Numbered from the stretch's first letter, positions 16,406 through 26,078 are shown. The stretch is DNA of 59,923 nucleotides from Thalassolituus sp034111725 (GCF_034111725.1 NZ_JAWUWR010000038.1:1-59923); one strand, 5' to 3'. A program made the numbers and translations. The notes: generated by a model not told the origin, from the letters alone.

Positions 16406-17506
16406 ATGCTTAAGAACCTGTTTATCCGTGGACTGCTATCGGCAGCTGTTGTGACCGCGACTTCTGCGGTAAGTGCCGAAGAATCTCTCCATATTTATAA
16501 CTGGTCTGACTATATTGCCGAAGACACAATCGCCAACTTCCAAGCAGCGACTGGAATTCAGGTGACATACGATGTTTATGACTCCAACGAAGTATTAGAA
16601 GCCAAGCTGTTAGCTGGACGCAGCGGCTACGATTTAGTATTTCCAACCGCACGTCCTTTTGCTGATCGTGCGATTCAAGCCAAGTTGTATCAACCAATCG
16701 ATAAAGCTGCCCTGACTAACTATGGCAATCTCGATTCTGTGATTGTGAAATCATTAAGTGACATTGATGCTGGCAATCAATACCTAGTACCTTACATGTG
16801 GGGCACAACCGGTATCGCTTACAACGAGCCAAAAGTGAAAGCGATCCTTGGCGACGACATGCCATTGGATACATGGGCACTGGTGTTTGATCCAGCTATT
16901 GTTAGCAAATTATCAAGCTGTGGCGTTGCTCTTATGGACGACGCAACCGAAATCTTTGCAGCCGCCAACGCCTATATGGGGACGCCAACCGACGACTACA
17001 GCAAAAAAGCGATCGATGCCGCTGCTGCAACTGTCGCGGCTGTGCGTCCTAGTATCCGTTACTTCCACAGCTCACAAACTATCAACGATCTTGCTAACGG
17101 TGATATCTGTGTAGCACATGGTTACTCTGGCGATATGCTGCAAGCGCGTGATCGTGCAGCCGAAGCTGACAACGGTGTTGTCGTGCAATACATCGTACCA
17201 AAAGAAGGTGCCGTGGTATGGACGGACGTAATGGCTATTCCTGCGGATGCGCCAAACCCAGCAGCCGCCAACAAGTTCATCAATTACTTGTTAACACCTG
17301 AAGTGATTGCTCCGATCACTAACTACGTTGCTTACGCCAATGCGAACAAAGCAGCCACGCCGTTGGTTGATGAAGAAGTGCGTAACAACCCTGGTGTTTA
17401 CCCTTCAGCAGCGACTCAAGAAAAGCTGCTAGTGCTGAAAACACCAAGTGACAAAGAAGCACGAAACATGACCCGCACTTGGACTCGTGTTAAAACCGGC
17501 AAATAA
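16406..17506 (+). CDS. potF: putrescine-binding periplasmic protein
   Basis: Substrate-binding protein of the PotFGHI polyamine ABC transporter. It is 366 aa with a signal peptide (MLKNLFIRGLLSAAVVTATSAVSA). Family features are LHIYNWSDYIAEDTIANF, VYDSNEVLEAKLLAG, PYMWGTTGIAYN, RYFHSSQTINDLANGDICVA and YANANKAATPLV, all close to E. coli PotF. The ATG at 16406 with GGAG upstream is chosen over an open upstream extension because it places the signal peptide first. A strong hairpin follows before the transporter genes. Confidence 0.95.
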   Translation: MLKNLFIRGLLSAAVVTATSAVSAEESLHIYNWSDYIAEDTIANFQAATGIQVTYDVYDSNEVLEAKLLAGRSGYDLVFPTARPFADRAIQAKLYQPIDKAALTNYGNLDSVIVKSLSDIDAGNQYLVPYMWGTTGIAYNEPKVKAILGDDMPLDTWALVFDPAIVSKLSSCGVALMDDATEIFAAANAYMGTPTDDYSKKAIDAAAATVAAVRPSIRYFHSSQTINDLANGDICVAHGYSGDMLQARDRAAEADNGVVVQYIVPKEGAVVWTDVMAIPADAPNPAAANKFINYLLTPEVIAPITNYVAYANANKAATPLVDEEVRNNPGVYPSAATQEKLLVLKTPSDKEARNMTRTWTRVKTGK

Positions 17507-17522
17507 AACAGCCGAACGTGCT

Positions 17523-17555
17523 AACCGCTAGTGATTGAATCAATCACTAGCGGTT
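17523..17555 (+). terminator. strong hairpin between potF and potG
   Basis: AACCGCTAGTGATTG-AAT-CAATCACTAGCGGTT is a perfect 15-bp stem with a 3-nt loop, 16 bases after the potF stop and about 130 before potG. It is followed by TAAAATTCATT rather than a clean U-run, so it may be a leaky terminator or an mRNA-stabilising 3' stem. Either would give more binding protein than transporter. Confidence 0.65.
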
Positions 17556-17688
17556 TAAAATTCATTCTGTCTATCCAAAGCCTCTCACTCCGAATGGATT
17601 GTGGAGGCTTTATTGCTATATGCGATAGATACAGTACGTTGTATTTTCAGACGTCTGCCACTGACGCGTCATTTAGAGCTTGAATCTC

Positions 17689-18822
17689 ATGAATCAAACA
17701 CGACCGACTTCATCTCAGCCTTGGGCCGCCCCAGAAGAGGAGCCGATTGTACGCATAGAAAAATTAACGAAAAAATTCGACGACACCTATGCAGTCGATG
17801 AGATCAGCTTGGATATTCACCGCGGTGAATTTTTCTCTCTATTGGGCGCATCGGGCTGCGGTAAAACTACCTTGCTGCGCATGCTGGCAGGATTTGAAAC
17901 GCCGACCAGTGGCCGAATTATTATTGACGGCCAAGATATGACCAATGTGCCGCCCTATAAACGCCCGGTGAATATGATGTTCCAAAGTTATGCGTTATTT
18001 CCGCATATGAATATCGCGCAAAATATTGCCTACGGATTAAAACAAGAAGCCATCTCTTCTGCTGAGCGCCGTGAACGCGTCGCTGAAATGATGGCCTTAG
18101 TGCAAATTGAAAAACTCGCGACACGTAAACCGCACCAGCTTTCCGGTGGTCAGCGTCAGCGTGTTGCGCTTGCTCGCGCATTAGCCAAGCAGCCGAAGAT
18201 TTTGTTACTCGACGAACCATTGGGCGCACTCGATAAAAAGCTACGCGAGCGCACTCAGTTTGAATTAGTAAACTTACAAGAACGCCTCGGTATTACTTTT
18301 ATTATCGTAACCCACGATCAAGAAGAAGCCATGACGATGTCTTCGCGTATCGCGCTTTTGCATGATGGTCGCGTTGAGCAAGTTGATAATCCGCGTCGCA
18401 TTTACGAATTCCCGGCTACTCGTTATGCCGCCAACTTCATTGGTTCGGTGAATTTATTTAACGGCCATGTGGTTGAACACGAAAATGATATGGTGGTAAT
18501 TCACAGTGAAGAAGCCGGTGGTGATTTACGCGTTCATCATAGTCAGCCTCTGTCGATTGGTATGGCCGTCACCGTTGCTGTGCGCCCTGAAAAAGTGGCG
18601 GTAACTAACGAATACGAAAATGCGCCTAATAATATCCGCGGCATTATTCAAGAAATTGCCTACCTAGGTGACGTATCGATTTACCACGTTGATTTACCCA
18701 GTGGTAAACGCATTCAATTTACTCAGCCTAATGTGATGGCACTAGCGGAACAGCCTTTAACTTGGGGACAAGAAGTCTCGCTAAAATGGCATACCCATAG
18801 CTGTGGAGTGTTAACGCAATGA
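17689..18822 (+). CDS. potG: putrescine ABC transporter ATP-binding protein
   Basis: A 377-aa ATPase of the PotFGHI importer. Walker A is GASGCGKTTLLRML, the Q-loop FQSYALFPHM, the signature LSGGQRQRVALARAL, Walker B ILLLDEPLGALD and the switch His VTHDQEEAM. A C-terminal TOBE-type domain (VAVRPEKVAV onward) is present. The start at ATG 17689 is used; a TTG three codons earlier is possible. It overlaps potH by 4 bases. Confidence 0.95.
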   Translation: MNQTRPTSSQPWAAPEEEPIVRIEKLTKKFDDTYAVDEISLDIHRGEFFSLLGASGCGKTTLLRMLAGFETPTSGRIIIDGQDMTNVPPYKRPVNMMFQSYALFPHMNIAQNIAYGLKQEAISSAERRERVAEMMALVQIEKLATRKPHQLSGGQRQRVALARALAKQPKILLLDEPLGALDKKLRERTQFELVNLQERLGITFIIVTHDQEEAMTMSSRIALLHDGRVEQVDNPRRIYEFPATRYAANFIGSVNLFNGHVVEHENDMVVIHSEEAGGDLRVHHSQPLSIGMAVTVAVRPEKVAVTNEYENAPNNIRGIIQEIAYLGDVSIYHVDLPSGKRIQFTQPNVMALAEQPLTWGQEVSLKWHTHSCGVLTQ

Positions 18823-19730
18823 TGATGTCGCTGCAACGCTGGCTTGGAGCCAATGGCCAGCGCTTAATTGTCGGTATTCCTTGGTTTTGGCTGGCGCTAT
18901 TTTTTGTGCTGCCCTTTTTGTTTATTTTGAAAATCAGTTTATCCGAACCACAACTAGCGCAGCCACCTTATCAAGATTGGATTCGCGAATTTGAAGATGG
19001 CTTGCTGACGATCACTCTGAATTTCGGCAACTACCTACTATTGCTAGAAGACGATCTCTATTTTTCGGCGTTGATGGGGTCACTATCCATTGCCGCCGTA
19101 TCAACCGTTATTTGTTTATTAATCGGTTACCCGATGGCCTATGCCATTGCGCTTTCTCCAAAACATTGGCGCATGCCACTGTTAATGCTAATTATTCTTC
19201 CCTTTTGGACGTCTTTTTTAATTCGGGTTTATGCGTGGATCGGCATCCTCAAAGATAATGGTTTATTAAATCAATTATTAATCGGGATCGGCCTAATTGA
19301 TGAGCCGTTACACATGCTACACACCCCCATCGCAGTTTATGTTGGCGTGGTATATAGCTATCTACCCTTTTTGGTCTTACCTCTTTACGCCACATTAGTG
19401 CGCTTAGACAACACCTTACTAGAAGCTGCTGCCGACCTCGGCGCTCGCCCTTGGCGTCAGTTTTTAACCATTACCTTGCCGCAATCTATACCTGGGGTGA
19501 TGGCGGGTTCTATGCTGGTATTTATTCCGGTGATGGGAGAGTTCGTCATTCCAGATTTACTCGGCGGCCCAGATACTTTAATGATCGGTAAACTCATGTG
19601 GACCGAGTTTTTTAGCAATAAAGACTGGCCGGTTGCCTCCTCGCTAGCGGCCATTCTGCTGTTAGTATTAATCATTCCATTTGTGGTGATGCGTCATTAC
19701 GAACAAAGAGCGAACGAGGAGCAAGGCTGA
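18819..19730 (+). CDS. potH: putrescine ABC transporter permease PotH
   Basis: Inner-membrane permease of about six helices, 303 aa. The cytoplasmic EAA loop (LEAAADLGARPWRQFLTITL) contacts the PotG ATPase. It begins with three consecutive ATG codons inside the end of potG, and its stop overlaps the potI start, as expected for a tightly coupled operon. Confidence 0.94.
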   Translation: MMMSLQRWLGANGQRLIVGIPWFWLALFFVLPFLFILKISLSEPQLAQPPYQDWIREFEDGLLTITLNFGNYLLLLEDDLYFSALMGSLSIAAVSTVICLLIGYPMAYAIALSPKHWRMPLLMLIILPFWTSFLIRVYAWIGILKDNGLLNQLLIGIGLIDEPLHMLHTPIAVYVGVVYSYLPFLVLPLYATLVRLDNTLLEAAADLGARPWRQFLTITLPQSIPGVMAGSMLVFIPVMGEFVIPDLLGGPDTLMIGKLMWTEFFSNKDWPVASSLAAILLLVLIIPFVVMRHYEQRANEEQG

Positions 19731-20554
19731 TGCGCGCATTATTCTCTCGTTACCCGCTGCTCATTATTTTATTGCTGTGCGGCTATGCTTTTTTGTATCT
19801 GCCAATTTTCAGCCTGATTATTTATTCGTTTAACGAAAGTCGACTGGTCACCGTATGGGGCGGGTTTAGCACTAAGTGGTATGGGGAGTTAGTTAACAAC
19901 GCGCCCCTACTTAATGCTGCATGGTTGAGTATTAAAATAGCCGCGCTTAATGCCACCTTAGCCATAGTACTAGGGACATTTGCCGCACTTGCTATTGTGC
20001 GTATGCGCGGTACTCGAGGCCATAAGAGTTTAGGCATTATGGTAACGGCACCATTAGTAATGCCTGAAATTATTATCGGCTTATCCTTACTGCTACTGTT
20101 TGTCGCCTTGGAAGATCTAACGGGCTGGCCCGAAGGCCGTGGGCAGGTCACCATTTTAATTGCCCACGTCACTTTCTCGATGGCGTATGTCACTGTCATC
20201 GTACAAAGTCGACTGGCACATATGGATAGATCCATTGAAGAAGCCGCGATGGATTTAGGCGCACGCCCGTTAAAAGTATTTTTTACCATTACGCTGCCGA
20301 TGATTGCCCCTGCTCTTGCTGCAGGCTGGCTGTTAGCGTTCACCCTGTCGATGGATGACTTAGTGATCGCCAGCTTTGTTTCTGGCCCTGGCGCAACCAC
20401 TCTGCCAATGGTGGTGTACTCCAGCGTGCGCTTAGGTGTTAGCCCGCAGATTAATGCGTTAGCGACCATTATGATCGCCGTGGTAAGCCTTGCAGTATTG
20501 ATTGCTGCCGTCATTATGTATCGACAAGAAGCCGCGGATCAAAAGCGTAAGTAA
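19730..20554 (+). CDS. potI: putrescine ABC transporter permease PotI
   Basis: Second permease, 274 aa with six membrane segments and the EAA loop EEAAMDLGARPLKVFFTITL. The N-terminal LIIYSFNESRLVTVWGGFSTKWYGEL is typical of PotI/PotC. It is the last gene of potFGHI, starting at the potH stop (TGATG) and followed by a hairpin. Confidence 0.94.
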   Translation: MRALFSRYPLLIILLLCGYAFLYLPIFSLIIYSFNESRLVTVWGGFSTKWYGELVNNAPLLNAAWLSIKIAALNATLAIVLGTFAALAIVRMRGTRGHKSLGIMVTAPLVMPEIIIGLSLLLLFVALEDLTGWPEGRGQVTILIAHVTFSMAYVTVIVQSRLAHMDRSIEEAAMDLGARPLKVFFTITLPMIAPALAAGWLLAFTLSMDDLVIASFVSGPGATTLPMVVYSSVRLGVSPQINALATIMIAVVSLAVLIAAVIMYRQEAADQKRK

Positions 20555-20569
20555 TCCCGCTATCGCGTA

Positions 20570-20605
20570 GTGGTGGCTATCACATGTTAGCCACCACCTA
20601 AATTA
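20570..20605 (+). terminator. probable terminator after potI
   Basis: A 10-bp stem GTGGTGGCTA/TAGCCACCAC with an 8-nt loop lies 15 bases after the potI stop, followed by CTAAATTATT. The U-run is weak, so efficiency is uncertain. Confidence 0.5.
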
Positions 20606-20684
20606 TTCAAACTTGGTATTCCACATTCCAAGATAGCGCCCCAGCAGCTAAAGTAATGGTCTAATCGTTTAAGGTAAGAAGACT

Positions 20685-23597
20685 ATGCTGCCCGGCCCAA
20701 TATCCGCCCATTGGCAACACATTCAAGCCACCATTGTCGATACTTACGCCCATCTTGGTTTTGATTGGCTCAATCTTTGGCAAAGCCTTGAACACGAACA
20801 ACAGCAGCGCCTGCAAAAAGTCTTGTGTTTGAGCGACTATGTTGTCGATGCACTGCCCCATCAAGGTGAATACTTCGCTAACGCATTGCGTACCGATTCC
20901 CTGTCACAACCGTTGGGGCGAGGCGATATTCACCAGTGGCTAAATGAATTTTCCCAAGATGCAAAAACCGATGACGACTGGCATGCCGCGCTACGCCATC
21001 TGCGTCGCCGCGCTATGGTGCATATTATTTGGCGCGACCTACTGCGCTTAGGAAATACCTTAGATACCACCCGTGTACTATCTGAATTAGCCGATGAATG
21101 CGTCTGCCGCAGCCTCGATTTCTTAGCGACCGATTTGATTGCGCGTCATGGCAAGCCTTTGAGTAAAGAAAGCGGTGAAGAGCAACATTTGCTGGTGTTG
21201 GGTATGGGTAAGCTTGGTGCTTACGAATTAAATTTAAGCTCTGATATCGACCTTATTTTTACTTACCCCGACAGCGGCGATACCTCTGGCCCTAAGGTTA
21301 TTAGTAACCAAGAATACTTCGTTAAGCTTGGACAAAAATTAATACAGGCGTTAGATAAACAGACAGTGGATGGCTTCGTCTTCCGCACCGACATGCGCCT
21401 ACGCCCCTATGGGCAAAGCGGCCCACTTGTGATGAATTTCTCTTCGCTGGAAAATTACTACGAAAGCCAAGGTCGAGACTGGGAACGCTACGCCATGGTC
21501 AAAGCGCGCGTAATGAATGGCGAAACCAGCCCTGCGGCGAAAGAATTGCTCGGCATTCTGCGTCCATTTACTTATCGAGTATATGTTGATTACAGCGCGT
21601 TTGCGTCTTTGCGTTCGATGAAAGATATGATCAATGCGGAAGTGCGCCGCCGCGGCTTAGAAGATAACGTTAAGCTTGGCTCTGGTGGTATTCGCGAAGT
21701 CGAATTCATTGTGCAAGCCTTCCAATTAATTCGTGGAGGCCAAGACCGACTGCTGCAAACACGCGAATTATGCCACGTGCTCGATATCCTTGCCGCAGAA
21801 GGTTATCTCCCTATTGAAGCCTGTGAACAATTACGCAGTGCCTATTTATTTTTGCGTGACAGTGAGCACGCCATTCAGGCATTGGCTGACGAACAAACCC
21901 AACAGCTGCCACAAAATGAACTTGATCAGGCGCGTATTGCTTGGGGCATGAACTGCGACGATTGGCCAACCTACTTACAACAGCTATCGACACATCGACA
22001 AAATGTTAGCCATCACTTTGCGCAAATTGTCGCTAATGATGAGAATAATGGGCAAGACTCGTCGGCGCTCAATCATGCATGGCTAGATTTATGGCACGGT
22101 GAATTAACAGGCGCGGCTGCGGACACGTTTTTAGCCGAGCATCCCTGTGACAATGCTAAAGAAGTACAAGATAAGCTTTCGACCTTTCGTGAATCCCGTG
22201 CCGTACTCAATATGCAGCAAGTTGGGCGCGAGCGTTTAGAAGAATTAATGCCCCTACTGCTGCAGAAGTTATGGCTTCAAACGGCACCACTAACAACACT
22301 AGAGCGGTTAATTCCTTTATTGGAAGCGGTGCTACGTCGTACCGCTTATTTAGTGTTATTAAAAGAAAACCCACAGGCACTGAAGCAACTTGTGCGCTTA
22401 TGTAATGCATCGAGCTGGGTAGCCGAATACATCACTCAAACCCCGCTGTTGTTAGATGAGTTACTCGACGTTACTAGCTTATATCGCTTGCCATCCGCGG
22501 CTGAACTACGCGAAGAACTCCACCTTCGCCTGTTGCGCATCGACCCTGATGATTTAGAACAGCAAATGGAGCAGCTCAGGCAATTTGTGCGCGCCCATAA
22601 ATTACGTGCCGCCGCCTGCGAGGTAATGGAAGCGCTAACACTAATGCAGGTGAGTGATTATCTGACGTGGCTGGCCGAAGTCACGCTGACCACGGTTATG
22701 AATCTAGCGTGGCAACAAATGGTCGATAAATATGGCTACCCGACCGATGCCAATAATGACGCTGTTGCTGAACCTGAATTTCTTATCCTTGGCTACGGCA
22801 AGGTAGGTGGTCTCGAGATCAGTTATAGCTCCGATCTGGATTTAGTGTTTATTCACAATGGTATTGCTGGCAAAGCGACTAACGGCGAGCGCAGCTTAGA
22901 TAACGGCGTATTTTATACCCGTATGGGCCAACGCATGGTGCACATTCTCACCGCGCAAACCCGCTCCGGCGATTTGTATGAAGTTGATCTAAGGCTACGT
23001 CCGTCGGGTAACTCCGGCATGATAGTAACGTCGCTTAAAGCCTTCAGCGAATACCAAGAAAAGCACGCATGGACATGGGAGCATCAAGCCTTAGTGCGAG
23101 CCCGAGTATTGTGCGGGCAAGCCGCGCTCGCAACAGCAACTAAAGCCGTGCGCGAAGGCATTTTATCAAGACCGCGTAATATCCCTGCCCTGCGCGAAGA
23201 AGTGCGAGCCATGCGACAAAAAATGAGGGATAATCTTGGCTCCAAAGATACGAGCGGCCAGCAATTTCACCTCAAACAAGACGCGGGGGGTATTGTTGAC
23301 ATCGAGTTTCTGGTTCAATACGGAGTACTGGCGTGGTCACACCAACACCCAGCGCTGTTGACTGTTACAGACAACATGCGTTTGTTGGATGCCTTCGCGC
23401 AAGTTGGCCTGATGAATCCAAAAGATCGTCAGACCCTGCAGGAAACCTACCTGTCCTACCGAGCCGAAACTCACCGGCGTGCATTACAGAAGCAATCCCT
23501 GTTACTGGACTATGACACCCAATCCAGACTGGGCTTTGATGTACGACGCAGCGATGTAATCCGACTGTGGAAACTCTGGTTAGAGGCTGATATCTAA
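20685..23597 (+). CDS. glnE: glutamine synthetase adenylyltransferase/deadenylase
   Basis: Bifunctional enzyme that adds or removes AMP on glutamine synthetase according to nitrogen status. The 970-aa protein has two nucleotidyltransferase domains. The N-terminal deadenylase has GMGKLGAYELNLSSDIDLIF; the C-terminal adenylylase has GYGKVGGLEISYSSDLDLVF. Each is followed by an RLRPYG/RLRPSG motif and a GGIREVEF or GGIVDIEF segment. Both active sites look intact. AAGGTAAG lies before the ATG. ilvE follows about 50 bases later, the same neighbour order as in Pseudomonas. Confidence 0.97.
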   Translation: MLPGPISAHWQHIQATIVDTYAHLGFDWLNLWQSLEHEQQQRLQKVLCLSDYVVDALPHQGEYFANALRTDSLSQPLGRGDIHQWLNEFSQDAKTDDDWHAALRHLRRRAMVHIIWRDLLRLGNTLDTTRVLSELADECVCRSLDFLATDLIARHGKPLSKESGEEQHLLVLGMGKLGAYELNLSSDIDLIFTYPDSGDTSGPKVISNQEYFVKLGQKLIQALDKQTVDGFVFRTDMRLRPYGQSGPLVMNFSSLENYYESQGRDWERYAMVKARVMNGETSPAAKELLGILRPFTYRVYVDYSAFASLRSMKDMINAEVRRRGLEDNVKLGSGGIREVEFIVQAFQLIRGGQDRLLQTRELCHVLDILAAEGYLPIEACEQLRSAYLFLRDSEHAIQALADEQTQQLPQNELDQARIAWGMNCDDWPTYLQQLSTHRQNVSHHFAQIVANDENNGQDSSALNHAWLDLWHGELTGAAADTFLAEHPCDNAKEVQDKLSTFRESRAVLNMQQVGRERLEELMPLLLQKLWLQTAPLTTLERLIPLLEAVLRRTAYLVLLKENPQALKQLVRLCNASSWVAEYITQTPLLLDELLDVTSLYRLPSAAELREELHLRLLRIDPDDLEQQMEQLRQFVRAHKLRAAACEVMEALTLMQVSDYLTWLAEVTLTTVMNLAWQQMVDKYGYPTDANNDAVAEPEFLILGYGKVGGLEISYSSDLDLVFIHNGIAGKATNGERSLDNGVFYTRMGQRMVHILTAQTRSGDLYEVDLRLRPSGNSGMIVTSLKAFSEYQEKHAWTWEHQALVRARVLCGQAALATATKAVREGILSRPRNIPALREEVRAMRQKMRDNLGSKDTSGQQFHLKQDAGGIVDIEFLVQYGVLAWSHQHPALLTVTDNMRLLDAFAQVGLMNPKDRQTLQETYLSYRAETHRRALQKQSLLLDYDTQSRLGFDVRRSDVIRLWKLWLEADI

Positions 23598-23648
23598 AAT
23601 CTGAGTCAGCTGGCCAACAACATTTTACGAATTTTGAGTGAGGTCCTT

Positions 23649-24578
23649 ATGCTACCTTCCATGTCTGACCGCGATGGTCTGATCTGGCTAGACGGAGAGA
23701 TGGTTGACTGGCGCGAAGCGAAAGTCCACGTATTAACTCATACCTTGCATTACGGCATGGGCGTTTTTGAAGGTGTGCGGGCATACGAGACGGCACAGGG
23801 TGCGGCAATTTTCCGTTTGCAGGAACACACCCAGCGCCTGTTTAACTCGGCCCATATCCTGAATATGAAGCTGCCGTATAGCAAAGAAGAAATTAACGAA
23901 GCGCATCGTGCTGCTGTGCGTGAAAACAACCTGAACAGTGCTTATATCCGCCCAATGGCGTTTTATGGTTCTGAAGGTATGGGCTTACGTGCTGAAAATC
24001 TAAAAGTACATGTCATGGTTGCGGCTTGGGAATGGCCGGCCTACATGGGTGAAGACGCAAAAACCAAAGGTATTAAAATTCGTACCTCTAGTTACACGCG
24101 TCACCATGTCAACATCACTATGTGTAAAGCAAAAGCGAACGGCAACTACATGAACTCCATGTTAGCCCTACGTGAAGCATTAGATAGCGGCTGCGAAGAA
24201 GCACTATTACTGGATAACGAAGGCTACGTGGCTGAAGGGTCTGGTGAAAACTTCTTTATGATGAGTAATGGCGTTATGTACACGCCAGAACTGACATCAT
24301 GTTTAGACGGTATTACCCGTCGTACCATTATGGAAATGGCACGCTCAATGGGTATTGAAGTACGTGAAAAACGCATCACGCGCGATGAAGTGTATATCGC
24401 AGATGAAGCATTCTTTACCGGTACTGCCGCAGAAGTATTGCCGATTCAATCATTGGACGGTCGTGTGATCGGCGCTGGTAGCCGTGGCCCAGTTACTGAG
24501 AAGTTACAGAATATGTACTTCGATACGGTAACGGGTAAAGCACCGTTTAAAGCGGAATGGCTGACGCTGGTTAAGTAA
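23649..24578 (+). CDS. ilvE: branched-chain amino acid aminotransferase
   Basis: PLP enzyme for the last step of Leu/Ile/Val synthesis (fold type IV). Family motifs are THTLHYGMGVFEGVRAY, the Schiff-base lysine K162 in AKANGNYMNSML, EGSGENFFM, and FTGTAAEVLPI. The start at 23649 has GAGG upstream; another ATG four codons later is possible. Length is 309 aa. Confidence 0.96.
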   Translation: MLPSMSDRDGLIWLDGEMVDWREAKVHVLTHTLHYGMGVFEGVRAYETAQGAAIFRLQEHTQRLFNSAHILNMKLPYSKEEINEAHRAAVRENNLNSAYIRPMAFYGSEGMGLRAENLKVHVMVAAWEWPAYMGEDAKTKGIKIRTSSYTRHHVNITMCKAKANGNYMNSMLALREALDSGCEEALLLDNEGYVAEGSGENFFMMSNGVMYTPELTSCLDGITRRTIMEMARSMGIEVREKRITRDEVYIADEAFFTGTAAEVLPIQSLDGRVIGAGSRGPVTEKLQNMYFDTVTGKAPFKAEWLTLVK

Positions 24579-24605
24579 AATTTATTTACTTAATAAGTAG
24601 GCAAT

Positions 24606-24642
24606 AAAAAGCCGCAATTAACTGAGTTAATTGCGGCTTTTT
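24606..24642. terminator. bidirectional intrinsic terminator
   Basis: An 18-base inverted repeat, AAAAAGCCGCAATTAACT and its complement around a single G, lies between convergent ilvE and the lipoprotein gene, with A/T ends that give a U-run in both directions. Confidence 0.9.
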
Positions 24643-24644
24643 AT

Positions 24645-25481
24645 TTACAGGATGATTAGCCCCGTCATATCAATAGATAAACGACATTCGAGACTATCAC
24701 CAGCATAAGCGTAGGCTTTCTCACTAAATTCGGTGCCCGAAATCAATCCGGTTTCAGTATCAAGCGTTAACTCTAATTTATAGTTATTGACGGTATTGAG
24801 ACCGAGAATTGTATCATTGCTATTTTCTTCGATAACAAAGGTGGTGCCACTTACTGAGCTAAAATTCACGCGCTCATTTTCATTAATTATGTAACCGTTT
24901 CTCCAGTTAATAACTAAGCTCTCTCTACTTTTAAGGGTGTAATCTAACCCAACGCAGTCAGTGTCATTACTGGTTGTGAATTTTACAAAATATTCATTTT
25001 CTGCAAGCCCTAACGTTTCGCGATTAGCCGCTGCAAACCTAACTTGGAAGTTATCAGAGCCACCCTCAGACTTAACTCGAACCCGGTAGGTAAAACCACT
25101 GGTTGCAGTAAACACTAAGCTTTCATCCGATGTGTCGCCTTTACTCGAAGCTAACGTATTCAGACCAGTAAAATCTGATACCACTAAATCAAGATTTTCA
25201 GCAGCGCTAGAGAGCACAACCGCCACATCCCCAGTGATCGCCGCCGTGTAATAAACGTCGACCCAGCTGTCTTCGACGACATAACCGGTCAATAAGGTAT
25301 TCAAAGCAACGGCTTGGTAATTTTCAACCGCTGTTGAAGTTAAATCTGGTTCGCTTACGCGACCTTTTAAATCTTCTGAAATAGTTACATTGATCGCAGG
25401 AGATGAGCTACCACCAGAATCACCGCCACATGCAACAAACATTGGAGTTAGCGCCGCTAGAAAGAGTGCTCGAAAGCTCAT
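24645..25481 (-). CDS. lipoprotein of unknown function, beta-sandwich-like
   Basis: A 278-aa lipoprotein: signal MSFRALFLAALTPMFVAC with lipobox FVAC, then a Gly/Ser-rich linker GGDSGGSSS. The middle part (about 50-155: VEDSWVDVYYTAAITGDVAV to FTYRVRVKSEGGSDNFQVRF) resembles the bacterial pre-peptidase C-terminal (PPC) type of beta domain. The C-terminal part has two cysteines (DTDCVG, LECRL) that could pair. I do not recognise a specific family. AAGGATA precedes the start. Confidence 0.75.
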   Translation of the reverse strand: MSFRALFLAALTPMFVACGGDSGGSSSPAINVTISEDLKGRVSEPDLTSTAVENYQAVALNTLLTGYVVEDSWVDVYYTAAITGDVAVVLSSAAENLDLVVSDFTGLNTLASSKGDTSDESLVFTATSGFTYRVRVKSEGGSDNFQVRFAAANRETLGLAENEYFVKFTTSNDTDCVGLDYTLKSRESLVINWRNGYIINENERVNFSSVSGTTFVIEENSNDTILGLNTVNNYKLELTLDTETGLISGTEFSEKAYAYAGDSLECRLSIDMTGLIIL

Positions 25482-25647
25482 AATGCGTATCCTTCGGTTT
25501 TTTTATTATTGATCGCTGGTCTTATCATATGTGAACAGCAATTGAAGTAAAACGACTAAAACCAGCGTATACAGTAAAATAACATAACGAAAAATACAGA
25601 CGATCCTTAAACTGCGTGTATCCAATCACTTGACGAAAGACAATGCT

Positions 25648-26070
25648 ATGTGTGAACTTCTCGGTATGAGCGCCAACACGCCAACGGACCTTTGCTTTAG
25701 TTTTACTGGATTGACCCAGCGCGGTGGTGCTACAGGCCCACACAAAGATGGCTGGGGGTTACCTTTTTTGAAGGTAAAGGCATTCGTTCATTTCACGACC
25801 CAGACCCTAGTTCTTCATCCAAGATAGCTGAGCTAGTGCAGCACCATCCGATCAAAAGTAAAACCGCAATTTGCCATATTCGTCAGGACAACATCGGTGA
25901 TATTTGCTTAGCAAATACGCATCCATTCAGCCGAAACGACACCAACGGATGTGGTCAGCATTATCGCTACCGAACCATTAACACATGATGAAGAGTGGGA
26001 TATTTATCAACCCGGTGAGTGGCGCTTGTGGCAATTAGGCGAAGTGGTTGCTCAAGGGATTAACAATTAG
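25648..26070 (+). pseudogene. class II glutamine amidotransferase (YafJ-like), frameshifted and internally deleted
   Basis: The gene starts well: MCELLGMSANTPTDLCFSF and QRGGATGPHKDGWG, with the nucleophile Cys2 of class II amidotransferases. At the G-run 25754-25758 the frame is lost by one base. The expected VTFFEGKG to AICHIRQDNIGDICLANTHPF continues in the next frame. Near 25940 the sequence jumps into the C-terminal part, TDVVSIIATEPLTHDEEW to QLGEVVAQGINN, in yet another frame, ending at TAG 26068-26070. Intact homologues are about 250 aa, so roughly 140 codons from the middle are missing. The product cannot be functional. Confidence 0.88.
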
Positions 26071-26078
26071 TAGCTTAA

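Noticed and set aside
19822..20514. Long minus-strand open frame opposite potI
   Set aside because: It is a codon-bias mirror of potI with no protein-like features and no ribosome binding site.
25754..25758. Frameshift in the amidotransferase gene as sequencing error
   Set aside because: A short G-run could be miscalled, but the separate large internal deletion near 25940 shows the gene is broken regardless.
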